A DNA stretch of 5,681 nucleotides from DASSBG01 sp965651365 (GCA_965651365.1 CBFGSA010000155.1:1-5681); one strand, 5' to 3'. Positions 1-5,655 are shown, counted from the first letter of the stretch. Notes: generated by a model not told the origin, from the sequence alone. Translations and numbers: made by a program.

Positions 1-86
1 CCCGCCAGCCGCCGGAGGAAAAGCCTACCCGCCGTCGGCCGCCCCCACGGCGGGGCCGACGGCGGGCATCCGGGAGCAGTGCGTAG
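1..86 (+). CDS. Possible C-terminal tail of an upstream protein (partial)
   Basis: The third plus-strand frame is open from the window edge to a TAG at 84-86. It encodes a basic, proline-rich stretch (PEEKPTRRRPPPRRGRRR followed by ASGSSA). Tails of this kind occur at the ends of RNA-binding proteins such as DEAD-box helicases, but no domain is visible and the family cannot be named. The region is so GC-rich that an open frame of this length is expected by chance, and a strong hairpin lies inside it. It is listed only because it ends just before the transposase relic begins. Confidence 0.2.
   Translation, partial: RQPPEEKPTRRRPPPRRGRRRASGSSA
28..66. other. GC-rich stem-loop
   Basis: Bases 28-40 (CCCGCCGTCGGCC) are perfectly complementary to 54-66 (GGCCGACGGCGGG), giving a 13-bp stem with a 13-nt loop. 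An outer pair, GCCTAC at 23-28 and GTAGGC at 83-88, can close a larger cruciform, though it shares base 28 with the stem. No T run follows on either strand, so this is not a standard intrinsic terminator. REP-type palindromes often accompany the transposase family whose relic starts at 94, but the usual GTAG-type tetranucleotide 5' of the stem is not in the expected place. Confidence 0.5.
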
Positions 87-93
87 GCATGCG

Positions 94-114
94 AAAACAG
101 GGTCAGGTTGACTT
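94..114 (+). repeat. Left end of a transposase element relic
   Basis: The core GGGTCAGGTTGACTT lies about 85 bp upstream of the transposase-like start codon at 200. An inverted version (core GGATCAGGTTAACTT on the minus strand) lies at 4922-4942, downstream of the second relic. The two 21-bp segments match at 18 positions. I recall similar GGGTCAG-type motifs flanking this transposase family in Xanthomonadales. That the copies are true element ends is inferred from their placement on either side of transposase remnants. Confidence 0.5.
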
Positions 115-199
115 ACCTACAGGCAGATCAGGCAAAACGTACACGAAACGGGAATCAAGCTTGCTGTCAACGCACTCGGTTTGCGGCGGTCCCTGGACC

Positions 200-299
200 A
201 TGGCTCGTCAACCCCGATTCGACCGTGCCGGCATTGCGCAGCATCCTTTGCGAGCCGCTGCCCGACCGCACCCTTGAAGAAATCCCGCTCTACCTTACG
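200..299 (+). pseudogene. REP-associated Y1 transposase relic, internally deleted
   Basis: An ATG at 200 starts MARQPRFDRAGIAQH (200-244), which closely resembles the N-terminus of REP-associated tyrosine transposases (usual form MARxPRxDxPGxxQH followed by VxQRGNxR). The expected QRGN stretch, the HxH metal-binding pair and the catalytic tyrosine helix are all absent. In a different frame, 246-299 encodes LCEPLPDRTLEEIPLYLT, which resembles the segment near the family's C-terminus (FxEPLxDxxLxxIRxYL). The gene has therefore lost most of its roughly 220-240 codons through a deletion with junction near 236-250, and is out of frame. It ends a few bases before the stop codon of the convergent beta-helix gene. 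Each piece is short, but finding both in order and on the same strand makes the call fairly safe. Confidence 0.65.
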
Positions 300-306
300 C
301 GAGCGG

Positions 307-1683
307 TTACTCGAACCCATCGGCGAAGATGTAGTCGTTCGACTCGATGGCGCCGATATCGCAATGCGCGCCATACGGACGTGACACATCGCGCGCGTCG
401 CTTGCCGGGCACAAGCCGTCTTCCCCGGCATCCAGTGCCGGACTGCCGGGACCAAAGGCAATGGTGGGCACGAAACCACCCTGATAGCTCAACATGCCAA
501 GTCGCGGATCGACGTCAAGGTTGCCACCTGCATCCGCACCGAACGGCAAGGTCCAACCGCTGCCACTGCCGCCCGAGCCCTGCACGATGCTGTGTTCGAA
601 AAATGGATTGGCCGATGGGTCAGAACCGGGGGTGCCAGTGGCTCCGCTGCAAAACTCCGAACCTGCGGCTACGCCGGCCTGGTCACCCCACGCGATAACA
701 TTGACGAAACCGGGCACGCTGGCCCCGCCCGATGATCCGTCGCTGTACACCGCGCCACCACAGCCGCTGGCTGAATTGCCAGTGAAGGTCACGTTGATCA
801 ACAGCGGGTTGCTGATGCCGTCGTAGCCACTGTTGTAAATGGCCCCACCATCGCGCGCGCTGTTGCCGACAAAAGTGTCGTTGATCAACACCGGGCTGGC
901 CTGTCCACCGTACCCTTCGTTGTAGATTGCGCCGCCTTGGGCACTACTACCGCTGACTTCCATTGCCTGGTTGCCGACGAACGTCGAATTGAGGATCGTC
1001 GGGCTGGCCTTGCCGCCATAGATGGCATGGTTCAGGAGGGCGCCACCAGGCTTATCGGTCGCCAGATTGCCGCTGAACAGCAGGTGCTCAAGTGTCGGCT
1101 GGCAACGCGCCTGCGGGTGCATGCTGGCATCGCACAACAGGCCACCACCTCCAGGGTAAATGGCCGAGCCGGCGGTGATCACAAAACCATCCAGCACAGT
1201 ATCGGTAAAAATTGGGTCCCCCGCACTGCCATCCATGGTGACCACGTGATAGGCATTCGCGCCCTGGATATCCGCGGTGCTTGCGGCAATCGTGGCAAGG
1301 TCATTGTCGTCGATGTCACCCGACAGAATCGACTGGTTCTGTGCCGGATCGCGCTCGGAAAGCTGCGTTTCGGTGCCGGCAAAGCCACCGTACACCGCAG
1401 TGCCGGCGCGAATGTTGAAGGTCCGCGCGCGCGGCCCGGTCTCCCCCCAGGTGTTGTATTCAACGCTGGGCTTGTACACACCCGCTGCAACCCAGATCTC
1501 GCTGCACGCGTTGTCGGCCAGTGCGCTCTGCAAGGTCGTCGCCATGGTCCACGATGTACCGGCGTTGCCGGATGACGCATCGGCTTTGACGTAGCAGCGA
1601 GCCGCATTCGCCGGGCCGGCAAACGCCAAACCGAAAAAAAGCGCGATGCCCGCGTTGACTCCAGTGCGAAGATACGCCCTCAT
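307..1683 (-). CDS. Secreted right-handed parallel beta-helix protein with Pmp-like repeats and choice-of-anchor Q-like C-terminus
   Basis: This is a 458-residue exported protein of unknown substrate. Residues 1-27 form a signal peptide (basic start, hydrophobic core, probable cleavage after PANA). Residues 30-120 have the look of surface beta-helix proteins: YVKADASSGNAGTSW, then EIWVAAGVYKPS, then VYGGFAGTET and ILSGDID. Four coils follow near residues 213, 250, 279 and 309, with the pattern GGA[IV]YNxGYxG...SPxLINxTFxGNxA. The C-terminal part (413-446) has GSPALDAG, CPASDARDVSRP and CDIGAIE, as in 'choice-of-anchor Q' proteins. The protein ends YIFADGFE. The start fits a GGGGGTGA ribosome site 3 nt upstream. 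It is divergent from the hydrolase gene and ends against the transposase relic. A structural, adhesive or polysaccharide-related surface role is inferred; no catalytic residues are recognisable. Confidence 0.85.
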   Translation of the reverse strand: MRAYLRTGVNAGIALFFGLAFAGPANAARCYVKADASSGNAGTSWTMATTLQSALADNACSEIWVAAGVYKPSVEYNTWGETGPRARTFNIRAGTAVYGGFAGTETQLSERDPAQNQSILSGDIDDNDLATIAASTADIQGANAYHVVTMDGSAGDPIFTDTVLDGFVITAGSAIYPGGGGLLCDASMHPQARCQPTLEHLLFSGNLATDKPGGALLNHAIYGGKASPTILNSTFVGNQAMEVSGSSAQGGAIYNEGYGGQASPVLINDTFVGNSARDGGAIYNSGYDGISNPLLINVTFTGNSASGCGGAVYSDGSSGGASVPGFVNVIAWGDQAGVAAGSEFCSGATGTPGSDPSANPFFEHSIVQGSGGSGSGWTLPFGADAGGNLDVDPRLGMLSYQGGFVPTIAFGPGSPALDAGEDGLCPASDARDVSRPYGAHCDIGAIESNDYIFADGFE

Positions 1684-2020
1684 AATTCACCCCCGGTAAT
1701 TGTGCCAGCATGACCCCGACCATACCAAAGAAAGACGGGGCGGGTTTACTTTCTGAAGCGCGGCGTCGGCGCGCACCGCGAAATTTCAAAGTGCGGACCG
1801 CTTCCGCTGCATGGCCTTTTCAAGGATTCTCCGGGCGTGGCCCGTCAACCTCGAACGCCTTTTAGACGCAGGCAAATACAACCGCTCCCGTTCTGAGCGC
1901 CTTCAGCATGGTGATCTGGTATGGTGTCCGACGGATCAGGTGCTGGCAGCTCATGGCGAATCTGTCGTCCGAAAAGTGTCGCGCCTCCACGACGTGACCA
2001 CGAAAGCAGGAGAAGTCATC
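1684..2020. other. Divergent intergenic region, no confident promoter
   Basis: This 337-bp gap lies between the divergently transcribed beta-helix and hydrolase genes and must hold both promoters. I see no convincing sigma-70 pair on either strand. Weak candidates are TATGGT at 1920-1925 for the hydrolase, and a TATGGT on the minus strand just upstream of the beta-helix start. A short direct repeat, ATGGTG, occurs at 1908-1913 and 1921-1926. The plus-strand frame stays open back to an ATG at 1811, but that extension does not look like protein. Confidence 0.6.
2008..2013 (+). promoter_or_regulatory. Ribosome binding site deciding the hydrolase start
   Basis: AGGAGA sits 7 nt before the ATG at 2021. 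This ATG is followed directly by a signal-peptide-like sequence, so it is preferred over the in-frame ATG at 1811. Confidence 0.75.
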
Positions 2021-2920
2021 ATGAGGCTCAACAAGGTCATTCGTCTTGCCGCACTGCAAGTCATGCTTGTCAGCACATGCCTGATGAACCCACCTCCAGC
2101 CTTGGGGCAGACCATGTACCAGACCGTCCATTCTGCCGACGGGACTGAAATTGGTTTCACCAGGATCGGCTCCGGTCCCGCACCGATCGTCATCGTGCAT
2201 GGCGCGCTCAATTCCGGAGCGCAGTGGTTTCCGGTAGCCAGGGACCTGAGTGACCAGTTCACCTGTTACGTGATGGACCGATGGGGACGCGGCGGCAGCG
2301 GAAAGCATTCCGACTATTCGGTACACAAGGAAGCCGAAGATATTGTGGCCGTACTTGAAGCTGCCGGCCCGAACGCCATCTTGCTGGGACACTCATCGGG
2401 CGCGATTTATGCACTTGAGGCCGCGCGGCTGCACCCCCCGGCAAAGCTGATTCTTTACGAGCCACCAATTCATGCTTTTCACGGTCGCTTTGCGCATGAG
2501 ATATGGGGCCCCATTCGCAATGCAGCTAACGACGAGGACTATGACAAGGCACTTTCAATCTTTCTTGGCGATGAGGTGGGATTATCAAACAATGATCTCA
2601 CCCACCTGAAATCCACTCCCTTGTGGAAAACGCTGCTGAATTTCACCCCGCAGTCGGTCACGGAATGGGCAGCACTGGTTCGGGACAAGCCCACCGTGGA
2701 GTGCTATCGCAACATCGCTGTGCCGACACTGTTGCTGACCGGCAGCAAGAACGCCCACCATCCATCCTTTGCCACGCGGGCGCTGGATGAAATGTGGCCA
2801 CCGAAGCAAGCCCGCGTGGTTGTCCTGAAAGGGCAGGCACACACCGCACATCTGGAAGCCCCTGAACTTCTGGCGGACAAGATCAACGACTTCATACTGG
2901 ACTCAAACGACCAGGAATAA
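2021..2920 (+). CDS. Exported alpha/beta hydrolase
   Basis: This is a 299-residue serine hydrolase-fold protein. Residues 1-30 are a probable signal peptide (basic MRLNK, hydrophobic core, possible cleavage after PALGQ), placing it in the periplasm or outside. The fold's landmarks appear in order: the oxyanion-hole HG at 60-61 (VIVHGALNSGAQW), DRWGRGGSG at 86-94, the nucleophile elbow GHSSG at 123-127 with Ser125, LYEPP at 145-149, and the catalytic His274 in GQAHTAHLEAPE. The usual acid position after strand 6 (LLLxGxxD) reads LLLTGSKN, with Asn244 where Asp is normal. The acid may come from elsewhere, or activity may be altered. Length and layout suit the broad family of esterases, lipases and related hydrolases; the substrate cannot be told. 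It stands alone on its strand, divergent from one beta-helix gene and convergent with the other. Confidence 0.85.
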   Translation: MRLNKVIRLAALQVMLVSTCLMNPPPALGQTMYQTVHSADGTEIGFTRIGSGPAPIVIVHGALNSGAQWFPVARDLSDQFTCYVMDRWGRGGSGKHSDYSVHKEAEDIVAVLEAAGPNAILLGHSSGAIYALEAARLHPPAKLILYEPPIHAFHGRFAHEIWGPIRNAANDEDYDKALSIFLGDEVGLSNNDLTHLKSTPLWKTLLNFTPQSVTEWAALVRDKPTVECYRNIAVPTLLLTGSKNAHHPSFATRALDEMWPPKQARVVVLKGQAHTAHLEAPELLADKINDFILDSNDQE

Positions 2921-2998
2921 CGCAGCTTGAAAGCCACGCTGATTCGGCCTCCCGCCTGAGCCCCTTTTTCAATGATGCAGTCTCGAACCGGGATGCAG

Positions 2999-3018
2999 CC
3001 GCCTGAAAAAGCAGGCGG
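2999..3018. terminator. Stem-loop between convergent genes, possible terminator
   Basis: CCGCCTG at 2999-3005 pairs perfectly with CAGGCGG at 3012-3018 around a 6-nt AAAAAG loop. It lies about 80 bp after the hydrolase stop and 60 bp after the stop of the convergent beta-helix gene, so it could serve both. Neither side has a T run directly after the stem, which weakens the intrinsic-terminator call. The TTTTT at 2965-2969 is upstream of it and lacks a good stem of its own. Confidence 0.35.
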
Positions 3019-3045
3019 ACATCAGGCGCGCAGCCGGGCCGCTGG

Positions 3046-3078
3046 CCGCCCGTCACAAGGCGCGCTGCAGGCGGGCGG
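3046..3078 (-). terminator. Stem-loop directly after the beta-helix gene stop
   Basis: CCGCCCG at 3046-3052 is complementary to CGGGCGG at 3072-3078, with a 19-nt loop. On the minus strand the stem starts at the base after the TGA of the 3079-4581 gene. It could protect or end that transcript. There is no U tract. Confidence 0.3.
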
Positions 3079-4581
3079 TCACAGCCCCGCAGCGTGAATG
3101 CGCTGTTCGAAGTCATCGGCAAACAGCGAAGCTTCGTGTTGCCATTCAAACGCACCGATATCGCAGCGGGCCATGCCGTCTGCGTTGCCATCAACGACGC
3201 GGGAGTTGCCCTGGCCATCCAGCTCGGGGCACGCGGCCTCCATGGTGTCATCGGGCGCGGCAGCATTGCCGGCATCCAGCGCCGCACTGCCCACGAAGAA
3301 GCGCAGTGGCGCATCGAGCACGTCGTGGGGCCAGTCGCTGTCCAGGCGATAGCCTTGCAAGTGCGCGTCCGCAAGCACGCTGGTGGGGTCGTTTTCGAGT
3401 TTGCAGCCACTGCCCGGGATCAGGTTGTATCCGGCGCTGACGCTCGCACCGGCGCTGTCGATTTCGCAAGACACACCCGTGGATCCGCTCATGAACAGAT
3501 TGTTGTAGAACGCGTAGTTTTGCGATGTCTGCGCGTAGAAATTGCTGGGCTCTGAACCGGCGCTTGCGTTGCCGAAGAAGCTGTTGTTGCGCAATACGGC
3601 ATCGGACTGGTAAACCATCACCGCGGCACGACTCGAGACGACGTTGTCCACAAAGCTCGAATTGACAAGGCGCAAGCCCCTGGTCGGGTCCTGATCGTAC
3701 GACTTGTACAGCTCGATGGCACCACCTTGGCTCGCGGCATTTTGCGAAAACTCGCTACGTTTTACCGTCACGCTGGAACCCTCCGCATAGATCGCCCCTC
3801 CTCGCAGCGACCCTGTCAGAGCATAGTTGTCGTCCACTGCCCAGTTGTCATGGAACGCGCTGTCCGTGATCGTCAGTTGCACAGACCAGACGTAGATGCC
3901 GCCACCACGAACCCGACTGGAGCCCGAGGCCGTGTTGGTGGAAAAAACCGTGTCGCGGATGGTCAGTGCGTCGTCGGAACCTGGGTTGGCAGCGGTGTTC
4001 ATGTAAATGGCGCCCCCCTGGCCCTGATTGCCGGTGCTCGCGTTGTTGACAAACCGGCTGCTGCGAATCGTGATCGAGCCACCCGTAGCGTAGATGGCAC
4101 CGCCGTAGGCACCCGAGCCAGGCGCAGCGGCCACGCAGCCGTTGAACTCGACGTCATCGACGATGTAAAGACCATCCGAGGCGTTCAGATACAGGCATCC
4201 ACCACGATTGCGGCGCCCGAAACGCAGCACCATATGCTTCAGTTGCAGCAGCGGATAGGAGGTCGAATGAAAATCCAGCAAGGCATGTTGAGACAGGCCA
4301 TTGATGACTGCCGGAGTGGTTTGAGTTCCGCGCATGTAAAAGACTTTCGAGCGGATCTCGGGCAAGGACGATTGCAGCAGAATAGGCTGGTTTTCACCCA
4401 GATCAATGCGGATATCGGGATAGTCGTTGCTGGGCAGATTGTTGCCGTCAATGATTGCCTGGCGCAAGGTATTGGCACCGCTGTCGGCCGGATTGGTGAC
4501 GTAATAGATGTGTGGCGCCGCCCACGCTGGCACGGCACAGAAGGCCGCCAGCAGGAACGCGGCCGAGAAAAACCTGGACAT
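3079..4581 (-). CDS. Secreted right-handed parallel beta-helix protein with choice-of-anchor Q-like C-terminus
   Basis: This is a 500-residue exported protein of unknown substrate. Residues 1-21 are a clear signal peptide (MSRFFSAAFLLAAFCAVPAWA). The mature N-terminus, IYYVTNPADSGANTLRQAI, resembles the start of CSLREA-type beta-helix proteins (VTNTxDSGxGSLRxAI). Coils with GGAIY or GGGIY lie near residues 160, 189, 227 and 261, with GGAIEL at 286, each followed by an S.F..N turn. Residues 431-478 (GSAALDAG, ACPELDGQG, RCDIGAFE) form the C-terminal anchor-like region. The tail has LFADDFE at 486-492, then eight further residues, QRIHAAGL. The start was chosen because GGAG lies 6 nt upstream on the minus strand and the signal peptide follows at once; an in-frame ATG at 4704 would add 41 unlikely residues lying over the transposase relic. 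A surface or extracellular structural role is inferred. Confidence 0.85.
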   Translation of the reverse strand: MSRFFSAAFLLAAFCAVPAWAAPHIYYVTNPADSGANTLRQAIIDGNNLPSNDYPDIRIDLGENQPILLQSSLPEIRSKVFYMRGTQTTPAVINGLSQHALLDFHSTSYPLLQLKHMVLRFGRRNRGGCLYLNASDGLYIVDDVEFNGCVAAAPGSGAYGGAIYATGGSITIRSSRFVNNASTGNQGQGGAIYMNTAANPGSDDALTIRDTVFSTNTASGSSRVRGGGIYVWSVQLTITDSAFHDNWAVDDNYALTGSLRGGAIYAEGSSVTVKRSEFSQNAASQGGAIELYKSYDQDPTRGLRLVNSSFVDNVVSSRAAVMVYQSDAVLRNNSFFGNASAGSEPSNFYAQTSQNYAFYNNLFMSGSTGVSCEIDSAGASVSAGYNLIPGSGCKLENDPTSVLADAHLQGYRLDSDWPHDVLDAPLRFFVGSAALDAGNAAAPDDTMEAACPELDGQGNSRVVDGNADGMARCDIGAFEWQHEASLFADDFEQRIHAAGL

Positions 4582-4672
4582 GGAGTGCTCCGTTTTTTGA
4601 CTGTCACCCCGAACTACGGAGCCAGCACGCGAGACCGGACAGATTCGTCTGCACGAAAGGGGAAACCTCAGG

Positions 4673-4834
4673 TTGTCGGATGACGCCCTGGAAGAAATTC
4701 GCATCTACCTGCAACAGCAACGCGCCCTCGGCAGTACCGACTTCCAGCACATGGTCCAGACAAAAACCCGGCGCTTTGCCGCCGTCCGGCCGGCTCACCG
4801 GCCGCGAGCGCGGCCCGATCCCGATCGCGGCTGA
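4673..4834 (+). pseudogene. REP-associated Y1 transposase relic, C-terminal fragment
   Basis: The plus strand encodes LSDDALEEIRIYLQQQRALG, then STDFQHMVQTKTRRFAAVRP and AHRPRARPDPDRG, ending at a TGA (4832-4834). This matches the C-terminal end of REP-associated transposases, where LxxIRxYLxQQRALGSxRFQxxIE precedes a basic GRPR-type tail. No catalytic part remains. Upstream, 4600-4672 has no clear match, although a short NYGA in another frame could echo the preceding NYRALF segment. The LSDDALEEIRIYL part corresponds to LPDRTLEEIPLYL in the relic at 258-296. At DNA level the two match at about 26 of 42 positions, so they are old, separate copies. The fragment abuts the promoter side of the 3079-4581 gene. 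Confidence 0.7.
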
Positions 4835-4839
4835 ACTTC

Positions 4840-4918
4840 GGCATCTGGCAGCCATACCTGCCGCACACAATACCCGATGGAACCAGAACCCGGCAGCACA
4901 GGGCTGGATGCAGATGCC
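4840..4918. repeat. Short inverted repeat in the element's 3' flank
   Basis: GGCATCTG at 4840-4847 and CAGATGCC at 4911-4918 are perfect inverted copies 63 nt apart, lying between the transposase relic's stop and its right end. They may be the subterminal structure of the element. Eight base pairs at this distance could also be chance. Confidence 0.3.
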
Positions 4919-4921
4919 AGA

Positions 4922-4942
4922 AAGTTAACCTGATCCCGTTTT
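4922..4942 (-). repeat. Right end of a transposase element relic
   Basis: Read on the minus strand, this segment carries GGATCAGGTTAACTT, an inverted match to the left end at 94-114 (18 of 21 positions). It lies 87 bp after the relic's stop codon, comparable to the ~85 bp between the left end and the start codon in the other relic. That supports both being ends of the same type of element. Confidence 0.5.
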
Positions 4943-4973
4943 GCTTGACTACTCCACCTGGATACATTAGCGT
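4941..4973 (+). promoter_or_regulatory. Candidate promoter of the toxin-antitoxin operon
   Basis: Two sigma-70-like arrangements fit. TTGACT (4945-4950) with TAGCGT (4968-4973) has a 17-nt spacer; TTGCTT (4941-4946) with TACATT (4963-4968) has a 16-nt spacer. Both are weak at one box. Both would start transcription at about 4975-4980, at or just before the antitoxin start codon. The upstream box touches the transposase element's right end. Confidence 0.35.
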
Positions 4974-4981
4974 TAATGTAT
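4962..4981. promoter_or_regulatory. Palindromic operator over the antitoxin start codon
   Basis: ATACATTA (4962-4969) and TAATGTAT (4974-4981) are perfect inverted copies around GCGT. The right arm contains the first two bases of the antitoxin ATG. Ribbon-helix-helix antitoxins typically bind such palindromes at their own promoter, so this is probably the autoregulatory site. The location and symmetry are seen directly; binding is inferred. Confidence 0.65.
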
Positions 4982-5219
4982 GAAAACCATCACAATCAAT
5001 GTAAGCGAACCGGTGTATGCGGATTTCCGCCACGCTTCGAAGCGCCTGGATCGGCCCACTTCGGAGCTGATACGCGAAGCGATGGAACAGTACCGAACGG
5101 CGCATCTGCAGCCGCGCGGCGACTTGCGCAGTTTCCGCCCGCGGTCCCTGGGCGCGGTGCTGGCGCCGCTCCATGCCGGAGATGAGCTGCTCGCAGAAAT
5201 GCTGCAAGCCGACTCGTGA
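4980..5219 (+). CDS. vapB: VapB-type ribbon-helix-helix antitoxin
   Basis: This 79-residue protein is the antitoxin of a type II pair: it should bind its own operator and neutralise the PIN toxin encoded next. Residues 2-9 (KTITINVS) form the DNA-contacting beta-strand, 12-23 helix A (VYADFRHASKRL), and 27-43 helix B (TSELIREAMEQYRTAHL), as in CopG/MetJ-like repressors. The C-terminal part (SLGAVLAPLHAGDELLAEML, 56-75) is the likely toxin-wrapping segment. No Shine-Dalgarno sequence precedes the ATG, and the probable promoter would give almost no leader. The stop codon overlaps the toxin's GTG start. The RHH fold is clear; the VapB label rests on the PIN partner. Confidence 0.85.
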   Translation: MKTITINVSEPVYADFRHASKRLDRPTSELIREAMEQYRTAHLQPRGDLRSFRPRSLGAVLAPLHAGDELLAEMLQADS

Positions 5220-5653
5220 TAGGAGCCGACACCAGTTTTCTGGTCGGCTTGGCCGTGCGCGAACACCCAACCCACCGCGCCTGCTGGACGCTGTTCGAGA
5301 ATGAAATTCGCGGCCAGGCCGGCAGCATGGCGCTCACCGCCCAGGTGCTGGCGGAGTTTGCGCATGTCGTCACCGACCCGCGCCGATTCGAACGTCCATT
5401 GGCGATGACCGAAGCACTGGAACTGTGCGCCCTGTGGTGGCATGCGCAGGAGTGCCGACCGGTCACCGCCGACTTTGACGCCGGAGCGTTATTCGTGACA
5501 TGGGTGGAGGCCCATGGCCTCGGTCGCAAACGGTTGCTGGACACCTTGCTTGCGGCAAGCCTGTACCGCGCCGGCGTGCATCGCATCGCCACCAGCGACT
5601 GGCGCGACTTCGCCACCTACGGCGTCTTTGAGGTCATACACCTGCGTACCTGA
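5216..5653 (+). CDS. vapC: VapC-type PIN-domain ribonuclease toxin
   Basis: This 145-residue protein spans a complete PIN domain, a metal-dependent RNase fold that in VapC toxins cuts tRNA or rRNA. Acidic residues sit where the active site requires them: Asp5 (MIGADTSFLV), Glu47 (AQVLAEF), Asp109 (RKRLLDTLLAA) and Asp128 or Asp131 (TSDWRDF). The start is GTG at 5216, sharing GTGA with the antitoxin's TGA. The PIN strand begins at once, so no later start is possible. No ribosome site lies at the right distance upstream; AGGAG falls just after the GTG. Translation therefore probably depends on ribosomes finishing the antitoxin, which would keep toxin output tied to it. The RNA target cannot be read from the sequence. 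The gene looks intact. Confidence 0.87.
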   Translation: MIGADTSFLVGLAVREHPTHRACWTLFENEIRGQAGSMALTAQVLAEFAHVVTDPRRFERPLAMTEALELCALWWHAQECRPVTADFDAGALFVTWVEAHGLGRKRLLDTLLAASLYRAGVHRIATSDWRDFATYGVFEVIHLRT

Positions 5654-5655
5654 AA

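Noticed and set aside
780..1020. Regularly spaced repeats resembling a CRISPR or tandem-repeat array
   Set aside because: The period is a whole number of codons (87 bp), and the repeats encode beta-helix coils within an intact reading frame.
937..1575. Long plus-strand open frame antisense to the first beta-helix gene
   Set aside because: Its translation has no recognisable domain or signal, and it lies wholly opposite a well-supported coding region; such shadows are expected at this GC content.
1811..2020. A longer start for the hydrolase at the in-frame ATG 1811
   Set aside because: It would add 70 residues with no domain-like features ahead of a clear signal peptide, while AGGAGA is correctly spaced before the ATG at 2021.
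2021..2080. Lipoprotein signal on the hydrolase (Cys20)
   Set aside because: The residues before Cys20 are Val-Ser-Thr, a poor lipobox because Thr is not normal at -1. An ordinary signal peptide cut later is more likely.
307..4581. The two beta-helix proteins plus hydrolase as a new defence or secretion system
   Set aside because: The three genes are in alternating orientation without a shared operon, and no nuclease, sensor or translocation component is present among them. Only co-location supports a joint function.
3727..4683. Long plus-strand open frame antisense to the second beta-helix gene
   Set aside because: It mirrors a well-supported coding region, has no recognisable motifs, and would start without a ribosome site.
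4582..4704. A longer start for the second beta-helix gene at ATG 4704
   Set aside because: It would place 41 residues before the signal peptide, over the transposase relic. The ATG at 4581 has a GGAG at the right distance and starts the signal peptide directly.
4976..5185. Alternative plus-strand reading frame from the ATG at 4976
   Set aside because: It is out of frame with the ribbon-helix-helix antitoxin, whose fold starts right at the ATG at 4980, and it has no recognisable protein features.
4668..5270. Minus-strand open frame across the relic and the antitoxin
   Set aside because: It runs antisense to the transposase remnant and the antitoxin, both of which have clear family features on the plus strand.
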